Assembly (NCBI GenBank): GCA_041678005.1 | Contig: JBAYOW010000022.1 | Coordinates: 1-34,764, forward strand | DNA: 34,764 nt | DNA from: Sulfurivermis sp041678005 | Lineage (GTDB): Bacteria > Pseudomonadota > Gammaproteobacteria > Thiohalomonadales > Thiohalomonadaceae | Direction: 5' to 3' | Part shown: positions 7,725 to 16,600 of the stretch, piece after piece | Layout of the letters: each line of letters begins with the position of its first letter | How positions within the stretch are numbered: the first letter of the stretch is position 1 | The notes under the pieces: generated by a model | Database searches by the model: none | What the model saw: the letters and a program-made list of their open reading frames with translations, nothing else | Told to the model about the DNA's origin: nothing | Position numbers and translations under genes: made by a program

Positions 7725-9179
7725 ATGCTGATTTTTGAATATTCACGCCCTGGTCGCTGCAATGCGGCACAAAGTCCTGGCAGTACACAGGCATATGCCG
7801 ACATCCCTGAGCGTTTTCGGCGTAAGCAGCCACCTTTGTTGCCGGCAGTTTCGGAGCTGGATGCAGTGCGTCATTACACCCGCCTGTCGCAAAAGAATTT
7901 TTCCATCGATACCCATTTCTATCCGCTGGGTTCGTGCACCATGAAATACAACCCGCGCGCCTGCCATACGCTGGCCTCGTTGCCTGCTTTGCTCTCGCGC
8001 CACCCGCAGGCACCGACAGCAAGTCACGGACAGGGTGTGTTGGCTTGTTTGTATGACCTACAGGAGATCCTCAAGTCAGTTACCGGCATGGCAGGCTGCT
8101 CGCTGACGCCGGCCGCCGGTGCCCAGGGAGAGTTTGCTGGTGTGGCGATGATACGCGCCTATCACGATGCGCGTGGTGATACTGCACGGCGGGAGATTTT
8201 GGTGCCGGATGCGGCACACGGCACTAATCCAGCCACAGCAGTGATGTGTGGTTATGAGGCACGCGAGATCCCGACTGATGAACATGGCGATGTCGATCTG
8301 ACTGCCCTGAAAGAGGCCGTGGGTCCGCAGACCGCAGGTATTATGTTGACCAACCCTTCGACGCTGGGGGTGTTTGAACGGCAGATCACTGCCATTGCGA
8401 AAATCGTGCACGGTGTCGGTGGTCTGTTGTATTACGACGGCGCCAATCTCAATGCCATTCTCGGCAAGGTAAAGCCTGGCGCGATGGGTTTTGATGTCGT
8501 GCACCTTAATCTGCACAAGACATTTTCCACGCCACACGGGGGCGGTGGACCCGGTGCCGGGCCGGTGGTGGTTGCTGAACGACTGTTGCCTTTTCTGCCG
8601 ATTCCGCTGGTGGGCTACGATGGCCACGAGTACCGCTGGTTGAGCGAGGAGGATTGCCCGCAATCCATTGGCCGTCTCTCGGCTCATGCCGGCAATGTCG
8701 GCATCTTGCTGCGTGCCTATATCTATGCCCGTATGCTGGGTGCTGAGGGTATGGAGCGGGTTGCTGATTATGCCACCTTGAATGCCAACTATCTGATGGC
8801 ACGCTTGCAGGAGGCAGGTTTCAGTTTGGCCTTTCCCAAGCGGCGGGCAACGCATGAATTCATCGTCAGCCTGAAGAATGAAGCCAGGGACTGGGGCGTA
8901 ACCGCGCGTGATGTTGGCAAGCGTCTGCTGGATTATGGTTTTCATGCACCAACCACGTACTTTCCCTTGCTGGTGCCGGAGTGCCTGCTTATAGAACCTA
9001 CCGAGACCGAGAGCAAGCAGACCCTTGATGCCTTCGTCGAGGCTATGATCGCTATCCGTCGTGAAGCGCAGGAAAGCCCTGAATTACTGACCGGCGCGCC
9101 ATATAGCATGCCGGTCAAGCGGCTGGATGATGTCAAGGCGGCGCGTGAGCTGGATCTAATCTGGCAGCCAACGGCCTGA
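7725..9179 (+). CDS. gcvPB: Glycine dehydrogenase (decarboxylating) subunit 2, GcvPB
   Basis: Beta-type, PLP-binding subunit of the glycine cleavage P protein, cytoplasmic partner of GcvPA. Its 484 residues are of normal length. The PLP-anchoring lysine is Lys265 in the NLHKTFSTPHGGGGPG motif. SCTMKYNP near the N terminus and DAAHGTNPA before the active site are typical for the family. The C terminus contains HAPTTYFPLLVPECLLIEPTE, the usual P-protein ending, here followed by a short linker to the stop. The gene starts 12 bp after gcvPA, so the two subunits are probably co-translated in equal amounts. The L protein (lpd) of the system is not in the window; it is commonly shared with the 2-oxoacid dehydrogenases. 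Confidence 0.96.
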   Translation: MLIFEYSRPGRCNAAQSPGSTQAYADIPERFRRKQPPLLPAVSELDAVRHYTRLSQKNFSIDTHFYPLGSCTMKYNPRACHTLASLPALLSRHPQAPTASHGQGVLACLYDLQEILKSVTGMAGCSLTPAAGAQGEFAGVAMIRAYHDARGDTARREILVPDAAHGTNPATAVMCGYEAREIPTDEHGDVDLTALKEAVGPQTAGIMLTNPSTLGVFERQITAIAKIVHGVGGLLYYDGANLNAILGKVKPGAMGFDVVHLNLHKTFSTPHGGGGPGAGPVVVAERLLPFLPIPLVGYDGHEYRWLSEEDCPQSIGRLSAHAGNVGILLRAYIYARMLGAEGMERVADYATLNANYLMARLQEAGFSLAFPKRRATHEFIVSLKNEARDWGVTARDVGKRLLDYGFHAPTTYFPLLVPECLLIEPTETESKQTLDAFVEAMIAIRREAQESPELLTGAPYSMPVKRLDDVKAARELDLIWQPTA

Positions 9180-9184
9180 AGAAG

Positions 9185-9562
9185 ATGGCCGGGGCCAATA
9201 AACCAGGCGAGAAGGGTTTCGCGCGTATCTTCAAGGCCTGTGGTTACTCCAGGCAAGGGCTGCAGGCGGCGCTTAAGTACGAGGAAGCCTTTCGACTGGA
9301 GTTGATCGCCTGTGTCGCGCTGTTCCCACTTGCATTGTGGTTGGGTGAAAATGGGATCGAGCGGGCCTTGCTGGTGGGCAGTTTACTTTTGGTGCTGGTA
9401 GTCGAGCTGCTTAACTCAGCTATTGAGGCGGTGGTGGATCGCATCAGTACAGAATCACACGTGCTTTCCGGCCGCGCCAAGGATATTGGTTCGGCGGCTG
9501 TTCTTTTGGCCTTGTTGAATGTGTTGATCGTGTGGGGGTTGGTGCTCTTCGATCGGCTTTGA
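9185..9562 (+). CDS. dgkA: Diacylglycerol kinase DgkA
   Basis: A small inner-membrane kinase that phosphorylates diacylglycerol to phosphatidic acid with ATP, recycling diacylglycerol left by transfer of glycerol phosphate head groups. It has 125 residues with an N-terminal amphipathic region and three transmembrane helices, the family's usual layout. The catalytic signature VELLNSAIEAVVDRI and the ESHVLSGRAKDIGSAAV segment match the E. coli enzyme closely. The ATG lies five bases after the gcvPB stop, with AGAAG between as a weak Shine-Dalgarno, so translation is probably coupled to gcvPB. Its function has no direct link to glycine cleavage; co-transcription looks incidental. Confidence 0.94.
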   Translation: MAGANKPGEKGFARIFKACGYSRQGLQAALKYEEAFRLELIACVALFPLALWLGENGIERALLVGSLLLVLVVELLNSAIEAVVDRISTESHVLSGRAKDIGSAAVLLALLNVLIVWGLVLFDRL

Positions 9563-9581
9563 TTTTTTATCTGGAGAATTT

Positions 9582-10514
9582 ATGTCGGTACTGATTTGCG
9601 GCTCTGTTGCCTATGACACGATTATGCTGTTTCACGATCGGTTTAAAAATCACATCCTCTCTGATCAAGTGCATATCCTGAATGTTTCCTTTTTGGTGCC
9701 GGATATGCGGCGTGAATTCGGCGGCTGCGCCGGTAATATCGCCTACAACCTGAAGATGCTTGGCGATGAGCCTTTGCCCATGGCGACGGTAGGGCGAGAT
9801 TGTAAGCCTTATTTTGAGTGGCTGGAGCAGCACCAGATCGATACACGCCACCTGAAAGTCCTCGATAATACCTACACCGCGCAGGCCTTTATCACTACCG
9901 ATCAGGATGCCAATCAGATCACGGCCTTCCATCCTGGGGCGATGAATTTTGCCCATGAAAACCGTATTGATGAGGCAGAGGGCGTAAAGCTGGGCATAGT
10001 CGCCCCTGATGGACGTGATGGCATGCTTGAACATGCCACGCAGTTTGCCGAGGCAGGCATTCCCTTCATTTTTGATCCCGGCCAGGGCTTGCCGATGTTT
10101 GATGGCACAGATTTGCTACGCTTTATAGAGCAGGCCAGTTGGGTGGCAGTGAACGACTATGAAGCGCAGTTGTTGATCGAACGTACTGGTCTGTCTATGC
10201 ATGAAATTGCCGAGCGCGTGGATGCCTTGATCATTACTAAGGGGGCGGAGGGCTCACATATCTATACCAGCAATCATCGGCTGGAAATTCCGGTTGCACC
10301 GATACGTGCGTTGCATGACCCGACTGGTTGTGGTGATGCCTATCGTGCCGGCCTGATCCACGGATTGAGTCATGACATGGACTGGGAGACGACCGGTCGT
10401 GTGGCATCACTCATGGGGGCGTACAAGGTCGAACGACCAGGCACGCAGAATCATCGTTTTACCCTTGATGAATTCAGCCAGCGCTTCCATGAGGCCTATG
10501 GCTATCAGCTTTAG
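9582..10514 (+). CDS. PfkB-family carbohydrate/nucleoside kinase
   Basis: A 310-residue member of the ribokinase/PfkB superfamily, most like bacterial proteins annotated as adenosine or sugar kinase. The N-terminal glycine-rich FGGCAGNIAYNLKMLG motif binds substrate. The C-terminal signature DPTGCGDAYRAGLIHG supplies the anion hole and the catalytic Asp (in GCGDA). VTVGRD- and FDPGQGLP-type segments between are in the usual places. It would phosphorylate a nucleoside or sugar hydroxyl with ATP in the cytoplasm. The substrate cannot be told from sequence alone. CTGGAG lies eight bases before the ATG. It follows dgkA by 19 bp and is the last gene before a cluster of palindromic repeats, so it probably ends the transcript. 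Confidence 0.87.
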   Translation: MSVLICGSVAYDTIMLFHDRFKNHILSDQVHILNVSFLVPDMRREFGGCAGNIAYNLKMLGDEPLPMATVGRDCKPYFEWLEQHQIDTRHLKVLDNTYTAQAFITTDQDANQITAFHPGAMNFAHENRIDEAEGVKLGIVAPDGRDGMLEHATQFAEAGIPFIFDPGQGLPMFDGTDLLRFIEQASWVAVNDYEAQLLIERTGLSMHEIAERVDALIITKGAEGSHIYTSNHRLEIPVAPIRALHDPTGCGDAYRAGLIHGLSHDMDWETTGRVASLMGAYKVERPGTQNHRFTLDEFSQRFHEAYGYQL

Positions 10515-10574
10515 GCCGAGCTTTAGCCCGACAATACGCGGTTTTCTCACTGCTGAGTTTCAAGCCATCCACAT

Positions 10575-10608
10575 CCATGCCCTCTCACGCTCGCGGGAGA
10601 GGGCATGG
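10575..10608. repeat. 12-bp perfect palindrome after the PfkB kinase gene
   Basis: CCATGCCCTCTC (10575-10586) and GAGAGGGCATGG (10597-10608) are perfectly complementary around a 10-base loop. It is related to the CCCTCTCCC-type hairpins at 10752 and 34598. It lies 60 bp downstream of a stop codon and could act as a transcript-end hairpin, though there is no T-run. Confidence 0.7.
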
Positions 10609-10650
10609 GAGATGGGCTTTTGATCTTCGTTCATGCAGCCTCCTGCATCC

Positions 10651-10677
10651 GGCGCAATGCCCGTTGGTTATTGCGCC
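10651..10677. repeat. REP-like palindrome GGCGCAAT...ATTGCGCC
   Basis: GGCGCAAT (10651-10658) and ATTGCGCC (10670-10677) are perfect inverted repeats around GCCCGTTGGTT. It is preceded by CATCC and followed by TAC. A degenerate relative with the same CCCGTTGGTT loop is at 34680-34706. The form resembles REP-like elements dispersed through many gammaproteobacterial genomes. Confidence 0.75.
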
Positions 10678-10688
10678 TACATTCCCGG

Positions 10689-10708
10689 ATTCCCGCCTGT
10701 GCGGGAAT
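10689..10708. repeat. dRS3-like repeat ATTCCCGC...GCGGGAAT
   Basis: A perfect 8-bp inverted repeat (10689-10696 and 10701-10708) around CTGT. A second copy with a CTGC loop is at 34484-34503. The form ATTCCC-N8-GGGAAT is that of the Neisseria dRS3 element; similar sequences are scattered in other proteobacteria. Confidence 0.75.
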
Positions 10709-10751
10709 GATGTAATAGATGCAGGTTTTCTACATTCTGCATTATTAAGCT

Positions 10752-10777
10752 CCCCTCTCCCGCTCGCGGGAGAGGGG
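10752..10777. repeat. CCCCTCTCCCGC hairpin repeat, copy 1
   Basis: CCCCTCTCCC (10752-10761) and GGGAGAGGGG (10768-10777) form a 10-bp perfect stem, extended by GC/GC around a two-base loop. It is followed by CTGGGGGAGAGGG. A near-identical copy with the same flank lies at 34598-34623. It sits in the 340-bp gap between the convergent PfkB kinase and glycosyltransferase genes; I see no gene in that gap. Confidence 0.8.
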
Positions 10778-10854
10778 CTGGGGGAGAGGGGGAAAAAGAC
10801 TTTGCACCTGCGTCTCCCCTGAGAGGAGGAGGATGTTCGTGCCTGGCTAAGATA

Positions 10855-13680
10855 TCAATTGAATCCAGCTTGCTGTGCTTTGGCCTCTTGCAGGCGTTCG
10901 AGCAATTGTTTGCGTGACAGATCATATAAAGCATTCTCGCGCCAGATGTACTCATCGTGGATTATGAGTTCATTTTCTTCAAAAAAACTGGCCAGGCTCT
11001 TGAGCATCATGCTTGGGTTGTAGCGATCGCGCATGTATTGCTCACCCATTTCCAGGTTCTTCCGATAACTGACATGGTCGTGCCATACCAAAGCGCCAGG
11101 GGCGTTGAGCAGCCGCAGCCCCTCATTGCGCAGAGCAAAAGACACACCAGCGTCTTCATAAACATTTGGGTAGCCGCTATGCAGATAAGGTGCAATATTG
11201 CGAGTGAACAAGGTGGCTCCTATGGGACACCAATCCACCTCACGAAACACGCAGGTGGCAAGGTTTTCGTAGGGCTCGCCATTGTCATTCAAGGACAGTT
11301 CAATAATATCGTTGTCCCTGGCCTTAACATATCCCCCACTGAACTGTAGCCGCCCATCGGGGAACACCACCCGGCAACACACTGCCCCTACGTTTGCATT
11401 GACCTCGGCACGTAGCAATAACTCTTCCAGCCAGCCAGGCTCGGGCAGTTGGTCATTGTCAAAGACAATTATCCACTCGGCGCGAGCATGCTCCAGTGCC
11501 ACCTGTCGACCTTGCGCCGGACCCAGATTATGTTCGCCATAAAATACGCGGACATTGGCGAATTTACCGTCTATGTGGGACTTGATAAAGGCTACAGTCT
11601 CAGCGTCAGAGCCATTGTCATAAAGAATAATTTCGTGTGGCGTGTGAACTGTTTTCGCCAATCCCTGGATGGCCGCCAAGGTCTGACTATGCTTGCCGTA
11701 GGAAAGCATGATGATGGAAATGAATCGTTCATAACTTCCCTCACGAATGCTTTGACGTAACCGCGCTTCTTTTTGTATTTGTTCAGTAAGCGCGTTCTGG
11801 CGCTCTCGCTGGGTTTCCGTGGCCTGCTGTTTGTGTATGCGATGAAAGTAGGCAAACTCAGGCACATGAACAAAGCTGGAGGATGGATAGTGAAATGCGA
11901 TACGCATGAGCATTTCATAATCCTGTGCTGCATCGAAACGAGGATCGAAAAGTCCAACTCTGGAGAACGCATCGCGTCTTATCATCTTCAGGTGAGTTGC
12001 ATACATCGAGCGCAGATTTTCCGCGAAGTAATTGATACGTGGCAAATCCACGAAATTTATACGGTTTATTTCCTTGCCACTCTCATCGACATTGACCCTG
12101 CCGGAGTGCATATAGATAGTGTCGCCGCGCCAGTGCTGTATGCAAGATGCGATGGCCGTTGGCTGAAGATAATCATCACAATCCAGAAAAGCGATAATTG
12201 CACCACTGGAAGCTATCATGGCCTTGTTTTGCGCTTGGCTGATACCGCCATTTTCCTCCAGGCGAATAATTTTCAGGCGTGGATTATTTTCAAACTGAGC
12301 GAGAATTTCCTGCACGGCTGGATCTGGCGATGCATCATCAACAACGATAACCTCCAGATTTTCCCAGGTCTGCTGCAGGGCGCTGGCAATACACTGCTGT
12401 AGATAAACCGCATGGTTGTAGACGGGGATGATAATCGATACCAGAGGTGCAGGACCAATATCTCGCTCAACCACAACGCCGGTCTTCACTGTAGAGTCGG
12501 CAGCAAAACTCTGGCGAAACAAAAAATTCCTTACTTTTCGCTTGAGCACAGCAGGGAACAGATGGGCCAGCGGCGTCATTAATGGCAAGCGGTATAACCA
12601 GGTGGCCAGAGCAAGAAATAAACGGAAAAATGCCTTTTTTGCTGTGCTTAATATTGTGCGTTGGTCGCGCCAGAATGCTGTCAATGCACGCAGTGGGCGT
12701 GTGACACGCCAGGAACGGCTGCTTTCGTAATGTTGACGTAGTGCTGTTGTTTCTTGTAGATGGGCCTCTTTGATCTCAACGATATTCTGTTGCAGCTCAT
12801 CTATATTCTGTTGTAGCCCATCGATTTCAGCACCACGTGCCGCATACTTGAAACGCAGCTCTTTCAACTGCTCCTGCTCTTCCTGCAATAGTTGCTGCAA
12901 CGGGTATATCTGGCGCGTCAGGCCAAATAACTGGTGTAGTTGTTCAGTGCTCCAGCGCCCGCGCCATTTATCTATCAACTGATCAAGGGCAGCCTCAGCG
13001 CGTGCAGACTCGTCGATACGCACGCCAACGCCAGAATCAGAATGGATTCGATACCAGCCACTCACGCCAGGTACATGCACAAAGGGGCCTTTTTCCAGAC
13101 ACTGCAACCAAAAATCCCAGTCCTCGAAAAGATCGAGCGCGGGGTCAAAGCGCAGGTTTTTATCAACTCGCACTAATGCCAGCTCAAACAAGGCCGCATG
13201 TATCGGAATGTAATTTTCAATCAGCAGGCGCAACGGCTCAAAGGGCACAGCAAAGCGCCGCACCTCGTGCAGCTGTTCCGGTGATGTTGTATCTGCCTCT
13301 GCATCCGCCTCGACGCAGGCAATATCGGCATAGGCCAACACGCTATCCTCAGACTCTTCAAGTGCTCCGGCCAGGCGCGCAAGGTGTTCTGGCTCCAGCC
13401 AATCATCGTCATCCAGAAACAAGGCCCAACGCCCCTTGGCCTGTGCCAACAGAAGATTGGCTGCGGCAGAGCGCTGCACAGCAGTTCCGCTATCCAATAG
13501 ATGCAGGGGGAAAGGAAAATCTGCCGCTAAGGGCGGATGAGTCTTGCCGCTGGCATTTAATACCAGTACCTCCACCTCAGGCCAGGTCTGCGCCGCTACT
13601 GATGCCAATGCATTGGCCAGATAAGGCCGCGCCATGCTGCGAATCAACACGCTGATAAGTGGATATTGACGGTTGCTCAT
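10855..13680 (-). CDS. Giant glycosyltransferase with three GT2 modules and a coiled coil
   Basis: A 941-residue cytoplasmic protein. Module 1 (about 8-230) is a family 2 glycosyltransferase with FLDDDDWLEPEH as its DxD region and EDWDFW later. Residues about 260-325 are Gln/Glu/Leu-rich and read as a coiled coil, ending in SRSWRVTRPLRAL, a linker often seen between such modules. Module 2 (about 405-620) has SIIIPVYNHAVYL, VVDDASPDP and FLDCDDYLQP. Module 3 (about 650-890) has SIIMLSYGKHSQT, LYDNGSD and VFDNDQLPEPGW. ATG 13680 is preferred over an in-frame start at 13731 because it avoids overlap with the upstream gene (19-bp gap) and GGAT lies in front. It is the last gene of the wzt-wzm operon. 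It probably assembles a polysaccharide from several nucleotide sugars; linkages cannot be inferred. Confidence 0.88.
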   Translation of the reverse strand: MSNRQYPLISVLIRSMARPYLANALASVAAQTWPEVEVLVLNASGKTHPPLAADFPFPLHLLDSGTAVQRSAAANLLLAQAKGRWALFLDDDDWLEPEHLARLAGALEESEDSVLAYADIACVEADAEADTTSPEQLHEVRRFAVPFEPLRLLIENYIPIHAALFELALVRVDKNLRFDPALDLFEDWDFWLQCLEKGPFVHVPGVSGWYRIHSDSGVGVRIDESARAEAALDQLIDKWRGRWSTEQLHQLFGLTRQIYPLQQLLQEEQEQLKELRFKYAARGAEIDGLQQNIDELQQNIVEIKEAHLQETTALRQHYESSRSWRVTRPLRALTAFWRDQRTILSTAKKAFFRLFLALATWLYRLPLMTPLAHLFPAVLKRKVRNFLFRQSFAADSTVKTGVVVERDIGPAPLVSIIIPVYNHAVYLQQCIASALQQTWENLEVIVVDDASPDPAVQEILAQFENNPRLKIIRLEENGGISQAQNKAMIASSGAIIAFLDCDDYLQPTAIASCIQHWRGDTIYMHSGRVNVDESGKEINRINFVDLPRINYFAENLRSMYATHLKMIRRDAFSRVGLFDPRFDAAQDYEMLMRIAFHYPSSSFVHVPEFAYFHRIHKQQATETQRERQNALTEQIQKEARLRQSIREGSYERFISIIMLSYGKHSQTLAAIQGLAKTVHTPHEIILYDNGSDAETVAFIKSHIDGKFANVRVFYGEHNLGPAQGRQVALEHARAEWIIVFDNDQLPEPGWLEELLLRAEVNANVGAVCCRVVFPDGRLQFSGGYVKARDNDIIELSLNDNGEPYENLATCVFREVDWCPIGATLFTRNIAPYLHSGYPNVYEDAGVSFALRNEGLRLLNAPGALVWHDHVSYRKNLEMGEQYMRDRYNPSMMLKSLASFFEENELIIHDEYIWRENALYDLSRKQLLERLQEAKAQQAGFN

Positions 13681-13699
13681 GCTGATTTTATCCGGCCGT

Positions 13700-16600
13700 T
13701 TATTGTCCTGCTCGCGCCAGTGCCAGCTCATCCAGCATGACTTGAAAATCTTGTGGCCTGTGTTGGCGCGCTAATTGATGGATCATCGCCTCAACCACGC
13801 CCCGAGCTCCATCCGGCTCGACAGGCGACCATGAACCATGTCGCTGGATCGCGGTGGTCTTGTCGATAGAGCAAAATGTGTTTTTCATGCTGTAACGCAC
13901 CCATAGATGCCAATCCTCATAAGCCGTCAACTCTTCGGCAAAACCGCCTTGCTGCAAGTAGAGACTACGCCGAAACATTACTGTGTGAATGGGAATGTGA
14001 TTCCATATCCATAAGCGGCTGAAAGAAAACGGCATATTATGGACTATCTCGCGATTTTCCGCCCAACCCTGTTTTGCTGTCGCTACAGCGTTGTCAGTAA
14101 AAACCTTCATGCAGGATGCATAGACAGCGTCACAATCAGGCTGGCGCACCAATTCACCTGCCAAAGTTTCGATATGATCGGCATAGAGCAGCCCATCGCC
14201 ATCAAGAAAACCGACAAACTCACCACTGGCAAGTTCCAGCGCGGCATTACCAGCATGGGCGCGGCTCACGCCGGGCAAGCTGCGACAAAGCACTGTCAAT
14301 TCAGCTGCTACAAGCTCGTTGCACAATCGGCGCACTTGAGTCTGGCCATCATCGATGATCACCAGCTCCAGATTAGGATAAGTCTGGTTACGCACGGACA
14401 ACAGCATTTCCCGCACTATCTCCGCTGTGCAGCCTGCGGTGCGCATGATGAGCGATACCTTGGGTGTGGCAAGTCCTACTGCCGGACAAGCATGAAAGCC
14501 ACCTGCGCGGGCAATCTCATAATCAAAGCCATTAAATGGAAAATTTGCCCCGCCAGTTGCCCGCGTCGCGCCGTAATAACGGGCATCGCGTAGCAGGCGC
14601 CAAGCCACTGAACACAGCTCCCGGCGCGAAACTGGCACAGCTTTATCAAACAACAGCTTTAACAAGCTCAACCAGCCAGCACGGATTTCTGATTTGTCGG
14701 CATAGCGCATGCGCAACGCCACACCTGCATAAACAGCACCGAGAAACTGCAAGGGCTTGACCTGCTCCGGCCGCTCGTAGGCGTGGTGCCAACACGCTGC
14801 ACGCGGCAGATAACGCAGGCGATAACCATGGTCACGCAGGCGATAGGATAGCTCTACATCTTCACCATATAAAAAGATGCGCGGCTCAAATCCACCTACA
14901 GCACGCAGTGCCGCAGTACGCAATAACAGACACGCAGCAGATGCCCAGGTCGTCTCCAGTGAAATCGGGTCATAATGCTTCGGGTGTTCAAAAGGTTTCT
15001 GGCGAAACTCCCAGCAGGCCACATCCAAATCATCCGCCATGGCCGTCTCCACGGCACGTAATAAGGCCTCTGGCTCCAGCTCCAGATCCACATTTGAGAT
15101 CAAAAACAGCTCTCCTGTGGCATGCGATAAGTTGGCATTATGACCTGCACCAAAGCCGATATTGTCGCCACATTCCAGCTCACTGCCAGCTAGGCGTCCG
15201 GTCAGGCGCGCCAGCCAATCGCGCAGCCGTTTCACTGTGTCATCACTGGAGCCGTTATCACGCACCAGCAGCCGAATTTGCTCCAATGGATAACTGCCCT
15301 GACACAGGCTGGTAAAAAAATCATCCAGCCAGCTTGCGCTGTTCCAGGTGACAATAGAAATCTCAAGCAATGGATAAGCGTGAAGAAGACGATAGACCTG
15401 CCGACCCGTTACTAGCGGCTTATGCCGTGTCGCTTTAGCTGGCAAGGCTGCGGCATAATCACCAGTTACCACCTCAGTGCTATCTACAGCAGGTATCCGT
15501 GGCGGTGACAGTGCTGGCAAGAAATGTTTACTGCGCATGGTCAGCAAATAATCCAGCCAATCCTGCGGACTACTGTCCCAGGCTAAAACCCAGCTCCACT
15601 CACGCCCCGCCACCCGCTCTGGCAGGGCACCAAGATCGGTCACGGCAACTGGCAGACCGGCACGTAGCGCGGCACTCAAGGTATAGCTATATGTTTCAGG
15701 CACTTGAGCCGGGAACCACAACAAATGTGGTTGCAGGCGTTCCAGCCAGGCAGCCAGACTCTCGTCGCGATAACGCCCCGTAACCAGCAGTGAGGTCAGT
15801 GGATACTGTGGCAGCAAGGCATCGCCATAACCCAACAAGGTAAAGCGCAAGGGCAGCCCTTGCTCCTGCGCACGCAATGCAACCTGGCGAAGCGCCTCAA
15901 ACCCCTTGGCATAGCCCAAAGCCCCCAGGACAACTACATGTAAAGGCTCATCCTGCGCCAGGAGTGGCGCTACAACTGGCATGGCTTTGGCATAAGTTTC
16001 GTCGTGCGGCAACAGCTGCAGCTTGCAAGAGGGGAAATAACGGTGATAACGCTGCAAGGCATCGACACTGGGCGCAAATACTCGTTCAGCATCCTCCAGC
16101 AACTTGCTGTAATGCTCACGCCATGCTGCGATCGATGTGACATCCGTAACAGGCCGTTGCTTCAAACAGGCATTACAACCTGTCTCATCAGGCTCGCCAC
16201 AATAAGTATGCTCGGCCCGCTGCAGGTGTATCTGTGGGCAAAGATAAAAATAATCATGCAGCATCATGTCATAAGGCAGACCAAGCCCCTGCAAGGCTTG
16301 CAGGGTAGATGCCTCATAACCAAGTAGATGGTGGATATACAAACGCTGTACCTGGCAAGACTCCACCAACCAGGGCAACATGCTTGCAGCATGCTCTTGC
16401 CTGAATCCCCAGACAAAGCCTTCATTGGGCCGGTTCCAGAAAACTGAAACCCAGCCATCTGCACGCGGCTCCAGGGTGAGCAATTCAATTTGTTCGGCAT
16501 GACTTGCTGCAAAATCACGCAAGTGTTTCTCAACGCCGCCACCACGATCATGGCTTACCGCCAACACGACAATACGCGATCCATCGGCCAGCCGCGCCAT

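Noticed and set aside
8076..8945. A 289-residue minus-strand reading frame opposite gcvPB
   Set aside because: It lies wholly within a well-supported gene, and its translation looks like nothing known; an antisense artefact of codon bias.
10515..10854. CRISPR array suspected from repeated GC-rich palindromes
   Set aside because: The repeats differ from one another, have no regular spacers, and no cas genes are near; they are dispersed hairpin elements.
13002..13655. A 217-residue plus-strand reading frame opposite the large glycosyltransferase
   Set aside because: Shadow of the real minus-strand gene: low-complexity, Pro/Arg/Gln-rich composition, no family resemblance and no start signal.
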